From Anaeramoeba flamelloides (taxonomy: Eukaryota; Metamonada; Anaeramoebidae), in NCBI GenBank assembly GCA_027625915.1, contig JANTQA010000023.1:15314001-15378000 (forward strand): 64,000 bases of DNA. Reading direction: 5' to 3'. The notes under the pieces were generated by a model. It did not search any database. It was not told the origin of the DNA and saw only the letters and a list, made by a program, of their open reading frames with translations. Positions 37,212 to 48,285 of this stretch are shown here, in pieces. Each line of letters begins with the position of its first letter. The first letter of the stretch is position 1. The translations under genes and the position numbers were made by a program.

Positions 37212-39418
37212 GGCTGGACAAATAAATAGTAAGAAAAAATTACAATGTTTCTTGTGAATTTCAATCTTTCAGAAAATAAGAGTAAAATGGAAAAAAAAAG
37301 TAAAATTGGGTTTAATTGAAAAATCGAAGTGAAAAGGGAAGTTTTTGAAATATTTTTTAATTTGTTCATCACTTATTAATTTAGATACTTTAAAGCAGAA
37401 ATTCCTTAACCAGGCTGAATAGACATTGTTAAAACCTTAAAGATAATTATAAATGAATATGGATAATCATAGATAGTATAAAAAAAAAAAAAAAATCGTA
37501 CAATTTTATGATTTTTTACAAATAAATTTCAAAATATGATGAAAACTGGGTGTGTTTTAATTTTGGTTCAATTTGAATTGGTGTATTTAATTTTAATTCT
37601 TATAGTCAATCTATTTTTTGGATTTTAGTTTTCATTTTTAAAATGAACAAAAAAATAAGTCAAAAAATCTTGGAAAAGGGAGTTTTTAATAATATTTTAA
37701 AATTAAATTTAATTTTATAATTTTTTTACAGAATGGTAATAATATAAAATAATAAAAGATTATTGAAAATGGAGGAAAATTTTCGGCACATCCTTTATCC
37801 AAATATCATTATAGAAATAATTTTTTTCTTATTAACCTTTAATCCAGATCTTGATTATTATAAAAAGTGGAAATAATTCAAAGATAAAGTATTTACTTTA
37901 TTGTATTTTTTTACTTTTTGGAAAAAACAATCATTATTCCTTTTTACATTTTCTTTAAAGATTTTTATTATTATTTTAAATTTTTAACCCAGAAAATTAA
38001 TTACAATAATAGTAATTCAAAAATCAACGCATTGTTTGATTATTAACAATAATCAAACTACGTTTGTTAATTTTATGATAAAAAAATAAATAAAAATAAA
38101 TATGTTTAACTTAATATTTTCATTTTTTTTTTCAAATAAAATTTTATCCAATAGACATCAAGAGAAAAATGAAATTCATTTCTTTAGCTCAAAATTAAAA
38201 TTTTAATAAGAATAATTTTCTAAAAACTTTTTTTTTAAGCAATAGAATTTCCTTGAAAGAACAAGAAAAAACCTAAAAAATACTTTCATTTATTACATTG
38301 AAATTAAACAAATAAAAACGTATCTAATATATAAAGTAATCAGTCTAAATTTTTAAAAAAATAAAAAATGATTTTTAAATATTATTCAAAGATAATAGAA
38401 TAATCTGTGAAACCAAGAATTTTTCTTGAATTTTGTTATGTGTGAAAATTTGAATAATATATTTATAAAATTTGAATTTTTCAATATAAATTAATACAGA
38501 TCTTGGAAAAGGAGTTCTGATCCTTGGTCTCTTATTAAATAATATTGTTTATTTATGCCTAGATTTTAAAGTCTATATTTAAAAAAGTCAAAAATTGAAA
38601 CAAAAAATCAATTATTAATCTGACTTGAACTATTGGCTAAATTAATTAAATTTGTAAAAAAATCTTGTTGAAAAAATTTCACAAATTTTACAATGAAAAA
38701 AAAATATTATTTTTTTTTAAATTTTAATTTATAGCTTTTTTTTTTTTTAAATTATTTAGAATCATATATATAGATATATATATATATATATATATAGATT
38801 GTTATTGGATTGTAATCAATAGATAAAACAAATTTTCTATGTTTTATGAAAATATTTTTTGTGATGAATAAATTATTTATTGAAGTATTTTAGGCAATTT
38901 TGGGGTGCAAAGGGACACAAAAAAATTTTTCCAGTAAAGTATGATGTGTTTTAATCATTAAAACTAAGAGGTTTTTGATATGTAGACTAAATTTTCAATA
39001 AAAAAAAAAAAAATTTTTTTTTGACAAAATTTCTCTTTAAAAATATTAAAATCACAATAACCAAAAAAAATTTCAAAGGTTGAAAATTTTTTTTTCAAGT
39101 TATTTTTTTATTGTATGTAACTATACAATTTTTAATATAAAATTTTCTTTCTAAGATAATTGTTTATAAATTCTATATCTTATAATGCTTTGATAACAAT
39201 TCAAATTAAAACTTTTTCTTTCGAAGGCAATTAGTATATTTGGGGTTCTAAGGGATATATCAAAATTGTAATTAATTTTTATTTTAAAATAATAATAATA
39301 CTTTTCTTATCAATAATCATATTTATAATAATTATTAGTTTAAAAAAAAAAAGAAAGAAAGAAAAGAAAAGAAAAAGGATTTTGTAAAATAAGATAATAC
39401 AGTTTAATAAAATAAAAT
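36954..39418. other. Intergenic, no gene recognised
   Basis: Contains AT dinucleotide runs at 37167-37209 and about 38763-38797. No coding signal or repeat-family member was identified in the remainder. Confidence 0.6.
37167..37209. repeat. AT microsatellite
   Basis: An uninterrupted TA run of about 43 bases. Similar shorter runs occur at 33472-33496, 38763-38797 and 62712-62746. Confidence 0.9.
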
Positions 39419-41059
39419 CTAAATTAAATCTTTTCTGGAATACAAGAATTCGGACGGTTTTTTTTTTGTGGTATTATTAATTATTGAAAAAAAATTGTTT
39501 TGCTGTGAACCGAGAGAATCTCTATTTGAAAAATTCCAATTATTTGCAGGCGATTTTCTTTTCCTATCCATATTTTCATTGTAATTAAAATTATTAATCA
39601 AAGAATTAACTTTTTCTTCTCTTAATTCAGAAAAAATGGGCAGTGTGGAAAATGAGGTGTTTTCAATTGATCGGTTTTGAATATTTGAAGAATTTTCAAA
39701 ACAATTGGTAGATATAGTTGGTGTTGGGGGTGCTTTTGTTGTAGGGGTAATTTTCGAATTATTATTATTCGTATTCTTCTTATTCTTATTATTAATAGTA
39801 TTATTCTTAGTTATAAAAATTTTCTTGGTGCTGATTTGAATTTTTTGATTTTTTGTTTTTTCTTTCTCTTTCTCTTTTTGAGGAAATGGGTTTATTAAGA
39901 AATTGTTTTGAAGGAACTGATCAATTTCAGAAAATTTATTGCTTGTTATTGCAAATTTCCGATGTTTTTCACTCAGAATATGAAGATCATAATTTTTATA
40001 ATATTGCTTACAATTTCCGCAATACCCAGTTTCTTTTCTCTTTTTTTTGAACCTCAGATTGCACTTCCTCTTTTTTAATAGATATTTTTTTAAATCAAAT
40101 TTTGATTGCCGGGATTTTGTTTGGAAGTATTCATTTTTTTTGTTCGGTTTTGTGCAATTTAGTTTTGTTTTTCTTTTTTGGCTTTTTTTTTTCAAAAAAG
40201 AATTTGTTGTAACTAACGATCCCTTGTTAAATTCCTTAGCGATTGGTTTAAAATCCCTACACTGATCTGCTATAATTAGAAACGGTGTAGAGTTGTCTAA
40301 GAAAGGGGAAGGTGTCCTTTGATTCAATACATTTGCTTTTTGATGATTAGTTTTTAAACTTTTTGAATTTTTGAGACGGGTACGTTGAATTTTAAGTTGG
40401 TTTTTGGAATGAAAACAAAAATTGTCAGATTTTTTAATTGAAAAAGATTTTGTGGAAATTATTTTTGATTCTTTTTTTGGTTGAGTTGTTTTTAGTTGTG
40501 TGGATTTTTGTTGTGGTTTTGGTTTTGTTTTGATTTTGGATTGTGGTTTTTTTTGTTTCTTCTTTTTTATTTTTTGGTTACAAAGAGAAGCTTGGGTTTT
40601 TTTGTTTTGTTGTTTTTTGTGTTTGGTGCTAATTTCTTTGGATTGAATATAATTTGTTAACAAATTTGAAGGTCTTGTTCCCTTTCTTTTTCTTGACAAC
40701 CATAACCGTACTTGTGAAATTAAAAGAATATTAATCCCCATCCTTCTTGCTTTTGAAAGAATCGAATTTTGATCTATTTGTTTCACAAAAATTATAATCA
40801 AATTTAAATTCATTTAGTTTTGTTTAATTCAAAAAGAAAATCTCACAAAGTTGTTTTTTTTTTTTTAAATAAAAAAGGATCTTTTACCTTTAGACAAATT
40901 TTTCATTCTATTTTGTTCAGTGATAAGATAATTTACATTTTTGTTCAAGTCAATACAACTTATTGCACCAAATTCACAAAGTTTTTGTTGTGTATCAGAT
41001 TTTAATTTTTGATTGAATAAGTCCAAATAAAATCGCTTTCCGACTAAAAATTGAGACAT
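39419..41059 (-). CDS. DBF4: DBF4, regulatory subunit of Cdc7 kinase
   Basis: DBF4 activates Cdc7 kinase (DDK), which phosphorylates the MCM helicase to fire origins in the nucleus. Two exons, 41059-40888 and 40773-39419, flank a 114-bp intron (GTAAAA...AATAG) and join in phase to give 508 residues. All three family motifs are visible. Motif N is BRCT-like: FLVGKRFYLDLFNQ near the start, NYLITEQ, then after the junction SILSKARRMGINILLISQVR. Motif M is TPFLIIADQCRDFKPIAKEF at about 220-240. Motif C is the C-x2-C-x9-H-x5-H zinc finger (Cys309, Cys312, His322, His328; HILSEKHRKF). Linkers are Lys/Gln/Asn-rich. The start is the ATG at 41059 (MSQFLVGK), just before motif N. A family F repeat lies 72 bp upstream. 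Confidence 0.9.
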
Positions 41060-41130
41060 AATTCTGAATTTTTTCAAAAAACAAAAATTAAAAGTAAATA
41101 ATTCAAAAAAAAATGGCTTTCGTAATTAGT

Positions 41131-41580
41131 GAACACGACAAGAATAGCACAAAAATTGTAGTCACTTTTTTTCCTTAGCAACACTTTGTTTTTTTAAAAG
41201 TGTTCTAAATTTTGAAAGGAATTAGAAGATAAAAATGCAACAACTTTCAATTTAAACGTTTTTACAAGTTATACTTTTAAAAACATAATTTAAACAACTT
41301 TCCAATTTTTGGTTTTCATAAAAAGAGTTTCAGGTTATTGAAAGTTTACAAATATTTTTCTTTTAGATAACTTTCAAAAATTTCAATTAAATTCAAAATG
41401 CTATCTTTTGTTAATTATTATTTTTATCCCTTTTTTTGGCTTACAAAAGTTTGTACCAAGTATTTGAAATTTGAAACAATATGAAAGAATATCAGAGACT
41501 GAAATCTTGCATACTGTCAGTCTGAAAGTTCGAAAAAGTCTTAAAAGTATTTGTATGGATTGTGCTATTCTTGTCGTGAA
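41131..41580. repeat. MITE-like repeat, family F, 5' of DBF4
   Basis: Terminal inverted repeats are perfect over 19 bases: CACGACAAGAATAGCACAA on the left and its exact complement on the right. The interior aligns with 36501-36953 in the same orientation. Better preserved ends make this the younger or less decayed copy. Confidence 0.9.
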
Positions 41581-41982
41581 GAAATAATAAACAAGAAAGA
41601 AAAGTTGTTAATAGATAACTAACCAATTTTGTTTTGTGGGTTTTGCATTTTTTAAAGTTATCGTTAGATAATAAAAAAAATTAATCTTATGGTTATGGAA
41701 TAAGTTTTGTGAAAAAATCATTGAAAAGATTGTTTGCAACAAAACACTTGAATTTTTTTGAACAACAACTTTACAAGAAGATCAATTTCCTAAATTTTTA
41801 TTGGGACTTCAAAAATAAGGTTTAAAAGTTCTTTTTAAGGCGTTTAACTTTGGAATTTCTTAGTTTAGTAATATTGTTTTTCCTCTTTTTAAGAATTGTA
41901 ACTTTGGTACATTATAAAAATATGTGTGGTCTTTGTTTTTTTCTTGGAACTCTTTTGAAAATTGTGATTACAGTTGCCAAAA

Positions 41983-42192
41983 TAATGTGTGCAGGAAAGT
42001 TTAATTTAAGTTTCAAAATAAAAAGAGTGTTTTTTTCTTCTAGAAGTACTACACATTAATCAATCATTGAAACCAACAATATACCCTAATTAAATATGGG
42101 ACTGGTTTCTTAAAGATATATTATTTAAAAAGAAATTCTAAAAAATAAAGGATCAGATAGTAAAATTTATCTCATAAAATAGAGTTAAATCT
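41983..42192. repeat. Dispersed repeat, family G
   Basis: Aligns in the same orientation with 54243-54452. Shared pieces: AAGTTTAAT, TTCTAGAAG-like, CTTAAAG, TATTATTTAAAAAGA, AAGGATCA and AAAATTTATCTCA. Terminal repeats were not identified. Confidence 0.55.
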
Positions 42193-44088
42193 TAAACAAA
42201 AAAAAAACAAAAATTGTAGAAATTGTGAAGATTTACCATCTTTTCTAAAAGAAATTCTTAGGGTATAAATAGAACTGAGATTTTAAAACTGTTCAAAGGC
42301 GTTTTTATTAATTATTTCCCAGTTTTCACATCAAAATGTCCTCCCTGTGGAATATTTAAATTTAATATTCAAAAAATACTCCTTTGAAGTCTAACTTGAT
42401 ATAAATTAACTTTAAGGGACAAGCCATTTATGTTAAAAATAATTTTCTGAAATGGATTAAAAAAATTTTTTAATTTTAATGAGTGATTAATACCAAAATC
42501 AAAAACAAATAAAAAACTAACCAACTTGTGATACATGATTTATTTCCAAAAATCAACAATCAAATAAGCTATATTTTTAGAGTAAAGTGCCAAAGGGTGA
42601 CACTCAATTTCGAATTAGAATGGTTATTAATTATCATTTTGAAAACAACTGTGTTGATTTTGGAGTGTCGATCTTTGGGTTTTTTTGAGAACCCGTGTTT
42701 TTTTTTTCATTTTATCTTTCTCGAATGGGTTTTTTTTTTTTAAAGAATGTTCCAAATTCCTTACTTTGTCAAATATAGAGGGTTGCAAAATAACCACATA
42801 TTAAATTTAATCTAATTAAGTGGTTTGTATACTTAAAGAAAAGAATTTGTATTTAATTGGAGAAATTTAACCCTTTGGATATTTAAAAAAATGCTGCTGT
42901 TAATTTTTTTTTTAAATTTTGTTTTTTTCAAATTGAGAGAATGTTTTCAATTTTTTTTTTGAATTGAATTTAACGCCAATGAGTTTCCTCTCAAATTTTT
43001 TTCTTTCTTATTTGAAATTTTTTCAATCAAAAGAAGGGCAAGTTCATAATACCTTTTTTTGTACTAAGTCACTCATTGAGTAGGGGTAAATTCTTGGTAA
43101 ATGATTATCGCCTTCAAAAACTTCAAACTTATTGATGTTTTAAACATTTAAGGTTTTTTGATTATTTGTTCATCAAATTTTTTTTTTCGGTTTATTTTTT
43201 TTATGTCGGCTTATTTTTTTCCAAAGAATAATTGTTTTAGATTTTTTTTTTTCTTCAACACAATAGAGAATAAGAAAAATAATCAAGGGGGGGGGGGGAT
43301 AGAAGGTGTATCAATTTTTTTTAGATCAAATTTAATCAGTTATTAATTTTTTTAAAAACGTTGGTATTTTAAATTTATATTAGTTTTTGGGTATCCTTTA
43401 TATTGATGGTTAAAAAGTGATGAGGAAATAAGTTTACAATAAATATTGTAATATTGATAAAAAAAAATTTTTTTTTTAATTGAATTAACAACTTTTGAAG
43501 CTTTTAAAGAAAATTCTAAAACTCATCTTGTGTTTCTGATCCAAAATGAATCAAGAAACTGAAAGATAAAATATAAATAAAAATAATATAAAAAATCTTT
43601 CAAGATCCCCTATACTTCAACCGAAAATAACCCATATAATTTGGCTTCTTTTTTCAAAAAGTGAAATATTTTTTTCTTGAAGGACGATCTTTAGATGTTG
43701 ACCTATCATGAAAAATATATTTACTTATTTTCTCAAATTCATTCAAATAACAAGAGATATATAAACATCTATATTAGTATTATAATTAAAAAACCAAATA
43801 TAAAAGTGCTGAAATAGATCGCAGGTGCAACAAAGGTATAATCATGGATTATATTTTTTTCAAAATGATCTTAATTGAAGAGATCTAATTAAAAAAAAAA
43901 ACTTGTTCATTTATAAAGTTCATTATTATTAACACAGTGTATTAAAAAGAGGCTATCTTTTTTCATCATGGAGTTGGTTATTTTGTCTTTGATTTTTTTT
44001 TTGATTGATTCTTTATAATTATTTCTATAACTTTCATAGGTAGAAAATCCCCTTAATAATGCTATAAATTTTCTAAATTTTTTTTAGA

Positions 44089-45724
44089 TTAAGGGACTAG
44101 TCTATTTTAATTTTTTTTTGACCAATAACTAAATAAGGAATCCTTATCTTGAAATATGTTTAGAATTGAAAATATACGGGTTTTTTCAATGTTAGAACTT
44201 TTAGTTCTTGTTTTTTTAAAATTTTACAATTCGGTCAAAAAAAGTGACTTTTAAATAATTTTTTTTTGAAAAAAGATCTTTAACGGTTGAGAATTATTTG
44301 ATTAATTTTGGATTTAATTATTTTCTCAAAATTAATATTTATTCTCATTTTTAAAAACGAAAAAATAATTTAAAACTAGTGAATATTTTCTCCTTCACTT
44401 CTGTTCATCCAACTTGACTCTATAAAGAACTCAATTTGTTTTATCAATAATTACTTTTTTAAAAAATAGTTCTTATTCTTTTCTTTGATTTTTTTTGACT
44501 CTGACAAAAACTTTTGGAATGATAATTTGGGAACACTTAAAAAAACTTCAAATTCAACAAAAACAAAAGAGCGTAAACTCAAAAAGTAGATTCATGAAAA
44601 AAGAAAAGAATGGTACAAAGAAAAGAAAGAAAATCTTTTATCAAGAGTAAAGCATATATTGTATATTTTTTTCGAACCAAACTATGTTTTCATGCAAATC
44701 CAAAAAAACCCTTTCATGTTTATTTTTCAAACTATTTTTTGTATGTCTTCCACAAACATAACAATGTTTTGCTTTCTTGCTCATATTTTTTTTTATTTTT
44801 TGTATTTTTGTGAAAAGTTGGTAAATTGTAACTTTCAAAAAAGTGAAAAAATGTAAAAATTTTTTATTTCTATAAAAACAATAACTAAATTTAATGAATG
44901 TCATTTAGCAAGATTTCATTAATATACTAAGAAGTTTTTCACTTTGATTTGAAATCTAAGTAATTGGCAAAAAAAATTCTAAATCTCTATTAAATTTACC
45001 CAAAAAAAATTAATATAAACTATTTTTCAGTCAAAGGGGCCCAGTTGTAATGGTATAATACACGTGTTTAAAGGGTTTGCATAGATATTAGAAGAAAAAT
45101 TTTATTTGGGAAATTTTCATAATTGAAATCATTTCTACACATTTTTGTTTTTTTTTTTCGATTTTTTTTTTAAAAACCTCATTCATTTGTAAAAAATTTT
45201 TTATTGCGAGATCAATAGTCACTTGGTAAAAACGTGTTATTCTAATGTCATTGAAATCGTGTAAAAATTGTTGAGAAACTATATCGATTTCGATTGCAAC
45301 TCAATTCGATCTTTGATCTTGATATTTGTTTAATAAATTTGAAAAATTTTCACTTCATTTTCATTTCCTTTTTCAAATAAAGAAAACAAATACCAACAAA
45401 CTTCGTTTGGGGGCTTAATTTCTAAAAGAAAAGTATGGAAAATGAAGTGAAAAATGTTTCATATTTATTATTCGAATGCCAGTAGAAGTTCAAAACGAAC
45501 ATCGTTGTTTTTCTCAATAGGGTCAAAGAATTTGAGTTTTGAAATTTTTAAGAAAATCTATTAATTAATTAGTTTTCTTTCAGATGGGTATCAACACTTC
45601 TTTAAGGTGTATTATTCTCTTTATTTCTTATTTGTTCTTCAAAGGTCAATTATATAAAATAATTGATATTTGAAAAAAACGTTTTCCCCCTTGACTGAAA
45701 CAGAGTTTAGACTAGTCCCTTAAA
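44089..45724. repeat. Nested cluster of inverted-repeat elements
   Basis: The outermost pair is TTAAGGGACTAGTCTATTTT (44089) and its complement TTTAGACTAGTCCCTTAA (45706). Inside lies a pair with family B ends (TTTCAGTCAAAGGGGCCCAG at about 45026, CCCCTTGACTGAAA at 45685), and inside that a family H-like pair (TTTTCACTTCATTTTC at about 45349, GAAAATGAAGTGAAAA at 45438). Pieces near 44118 and 44950 match the family C fragment at 11718-11960. No transposase gene is seen. Confidence 0.6.
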
Positions 45725-46279
45725 ACAAAATTTACAGTAATTTCCATTTAGAAAATATGAATATCTATTTAGACTATAAGATAAAGATCGAAATTTCATG
45801 AATAATCGTAAAGATTTTTTATTAAGATCTCTTTGCTTTTTTAAATCTTGTTTCAAAAAATTATTTTTGATTTTCCAATTTCTGTTTCTACCCCAAACCA
45901 CTTCCTTTCTTTTTTAAATATAATAGAATGTTACCAAATACAACAAATGTACTGGCAAGTTTCCTCCCCCCTGCGCAACTAGCAGGAAAAACATCACAGA
46001 TAATTTCTAAAAAACACAAATATATCAAAAAAACTTTTGAAAATTAATTCATCATTTTTTCCGCTTGTGTAAAACATTTGAAACATTTCTTCCAAAAAGA
46101 ACAAAATTAAAAATTTTCTTTTATTATAAAAGCAAATTATGAAGTTTTTTTTTGTACCAAAACTTAATTTATTAACCAACCAATAAACGAGGCAACTCAG
46201 GAAAAGTTAACAAAATGAACTACGAAAAAAAAAAAATAAAAAAATAGAGTTTCTCATGAAATACTAAAATGAACTAAAT

Positions 46280-47533
46280 TTAAAGTCTTTCAATTAAAAC
46301 GGAGCTTGCACCACCACCACCGTTACAAATGGCTGCGACGCCTCTTTTACCGCCTGTGTGGTTAAGAACACTCAATAGGGTAACCAAGATCCTGGCACCT
46401 GAGCATCCAATTGGGTGTCCCATTGCAACTGCGCCACCAAATTGGTTAATCGATTCTAAAGGTATTTTTAATTGGTTAGCAACTGCTAGTGAAACAACTG
46501 AAAATGCTTCGTTGATTTCCCAAGAGTCAATGTCTTCAATGGTGAGCCTAGCTTTTTTTAAGAGCTTCTTGATTGCGCCGGTTGGGGCTGTTGTGAATTT
46601 TTCTGGCTCGTGTGCAAAATCTGCAAATTCGAGGATTCTTGCCAATGGCTTTAAGGAGTATTTCTTCAGAGTTTTCTCATTGACCAATAAGAGACCAGCT
46701 GCACCATCGTTTAAGGAACTTGAATTTCCTGCTGTGCACGAGCCAGTTTTTCGGTTAAAGGCAGGCTTCAGTGCGCGTAATTTTTTTTCGTTAAATCTCC
46801 CTGGTTCTTCGTCCATGGAGACAATTGTTTCCTTGCCTCTCCTTCCCTTGATGATCAATGGAACGATTTCGTTGGCAAATAGCCCCTCTTCCTGTGCCTT
46901 AATTGCCTTTTTGTAGCTGCTTGCGGCAAAGTCGTCCAATTCTTGGCGAGAGATTTTCTCGTTCTGTGCGCAGAGATCACCTGCAAAGCCCATATGGAAA
47001 TCATTGAAGCTGTCCCAAAGCCCGTCTTTGATCATCCCGTCAATGAGCTTTTTGTCACCAAATTTCATCCCGCTGAATCTTGCCTTTTCAATGTAATAGG
47101 GCACATTGCTCATGCTTTCAGTTCCACCACAGAGGACAACGTCTGACTGGTTTAATTGGATCGACTGTGATCCATAATGGACGGCCTTGAGCCCCGAAGA
47201 ACAGACCTTGTTGACGCCCGTGCATGGTACGCTTTTTGGGATTCCAGACTTGATCGTGGCTTGTCGGACAGGGCACTGTCCTGCGCCTGCTGTTAAAACG
47301 TGGCCAAAGCATACCTCGTCGACCTGATCCTTGGGGATGTTGGTTCGCGAAATTGCTTCTTTCATTACGGCGCTTGCTAAATCAACACAAGACAATTTAG
47401 ATAAACTTCCCCCAAATGCACCAATGGGCGTCCTTACGGCACTTGCAATATAGACATTTGAAAAGGTATTAAACCTTGAAACACCTTTGGGTATTCTGAC
47501 GAGAGAATTGTTCTTTGAAGTTAGGGAAAACAT
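46280..47533 (-). CDS. Acetyl-CoA acetyltransferase (thiolase)
   Basis: Catalyses reversible condensation of two acetyl-CoA to acetoacetyl-CoA (biosynthetic thiolase type); a degradative role is not excluded. Counting from the ATG at 47533 gives 417 residues. The acyl-accepting Cys111 lies in NKVCSSGLKAVHYG. NEAFS, His373 in AMGHPIGCSGAR, and Cys403 in CNGGGGASS complete the active site. The mature core starts at VYIASAVRTPIGAFGG. The ~26 residues before it (MFSLTSKNNSLVRIPKGVSRFNTFS) are basic and hydroxylated, like a mitochondrial or hydrogenosomal presequence with an Arg-Phe near the likely cut. An upstream in-frame ATG at 47593 would add 20 Lys/Tyr/Phe-rich residues; I prefer 47533 because it gives a typical presequence. 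The gene is intronless and richer in G+C than its flanks. It diverges from the CoA-transferase gene. Confidence 0.95.
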   Translation of the reverse strand: MFSLTSKNNSLVRIPKGVSRFNTFSNVYIASAVRTPIGAFGGSLSKLSCVDLASAVMKEAISRTNIPKDQVDEVCFGHVLTAGAGQCPVRQATIKSGIPKSVPCTGVNKVCSSGLKAVHYGSQSIQLNQSDVVLCGGTESMSNVPYYIEKARFSGMKFGDKKLIDGMIKDGLWDSFNDFHMGFAGDLCAQNEKISRQELDDFAASSYKKAIKAQEEGLFANEIVPLIIKGRRGKETIVSMDEEPGRFNEKKLRALKPAFNRKTGSCTAGNSSSLNDGAAGLLLVNEKTLKKYSLKPLARILEFADFAHEPEKFTTAPTGAIKKLLKKARLTIEDIDSWEINEAFSVVSLAVANQLKIPLESINQFGGAVAMGHPIGCSGARILVTLLSVLNHTGGKRGVAAICNGGGGASSVLIERL

Positions 47534-48285
47534 TGCTTTTGAATAATAGAAAATAAAAAAATAAATCTTTGGTTTTTGAAGTTTGGTTTGCATTGTTATT
47601 GAAACACTGGTGAGAAACCGTCTCTCTTTTTTACAATTTTTTTCACTTTTTTCTAAGAAACATTCTTATTTTTTAGATGTATGAATTTAATTTTTTTTTC
47701 TCTTTTTGTTGGTTCATTTTGACAAGAAATTCCAACCTCACCAGTATGTACCTCTTTTACTTTATGTTTTGAGTTTCTTTTATTGTCAAGAAATGTCAGA
47801 ATTTTTTACTTTTTACATATAAGAATTTTTTTGCAAATTTTTCAACAATTGGCTGCTTTAAAAGAATCATACCCTATATCATGATATTTGATCGTTACTT
47901 TTCTTAGTTTGTGTCCAAAATCAAATGAACACTAAGGGATATTGTGAAAAAAAAGTAAATGTTGTTTGCTTTCAAATAAAAAAAGGATGTTACCAAGATT
48001 GCAACCAAAAAAGAAAAAATTTCATTTCTAATTTTTTTTTTTTACGATGAATAAAGTTAAAAAAAGTTCTTTGGTTCCACCTAAATAACAAATTCGTAGA
48101 TTTTTTTTCAACGTAAAACAAATTTTTTTTCTCTTTTTGGAATAAATTTTTTGAGGGTAATATAGTACGTAAAGTTTAAAAACCACTAGAGCACTTTTTT
48201 TTTATTTTACTTACGCACAAAGTCATTTGAGTCAATTAAAAAATTTATTTTTTTTCTTTTTCCAACTTTTGTTATTACTAAAACC
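47534..48285. promoter_or_regulatory. Shared divergent promoter region
   Basis: About 750 bp separate the start codons of the thiolase (minus) and the CoA-transferase (plus). It must contain both promoters. T-tracts and pyrimidine-rich stretches precede each ATG (48188-48265 on the plus side). No TATA box, repeat element or known factor site was recognised. Confidence 0.55.

Larger units (their letters stand above)
41581..46279. other. Intergenic, repeat-rich
   Basis: No gene is recognised. It holds a family G copy (41983-42192), a G12 run at 43287-43298 and the nested inverted-repeat cluster (44089-45724). A small GC-rich hairpin (CCTGC/GCAGG, 45970-45986) lies 300 bp past the thiolase stop. 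Short frames such as the one ending in MSKKAKHCYVCGRHTK (44641-44904, minus) are not supported as genes. Confidence 0.55.

Noticed and set aside
44641-44904. Small minus-strand frame with KHCYVCGRH that could be a zinc-finger or transposase tail
   Set aside because: Only one Cys pair is present, the rest is low complexity, and no transposase domain adjoins it within the repeat cluster.
46329-46916. 195-codon open frame on the plus strand
   Set aside because: It is antisense to the thiolase, whose catalytic motifs fix the coding strand. It is open only because of that gene's codon use.
47534-47593. 20-residue upstream extension of the thiolase
   Set aside because: Possible but less likely: the residues are typical of AT-rich 5' UTR and would bury a plausible presequence.
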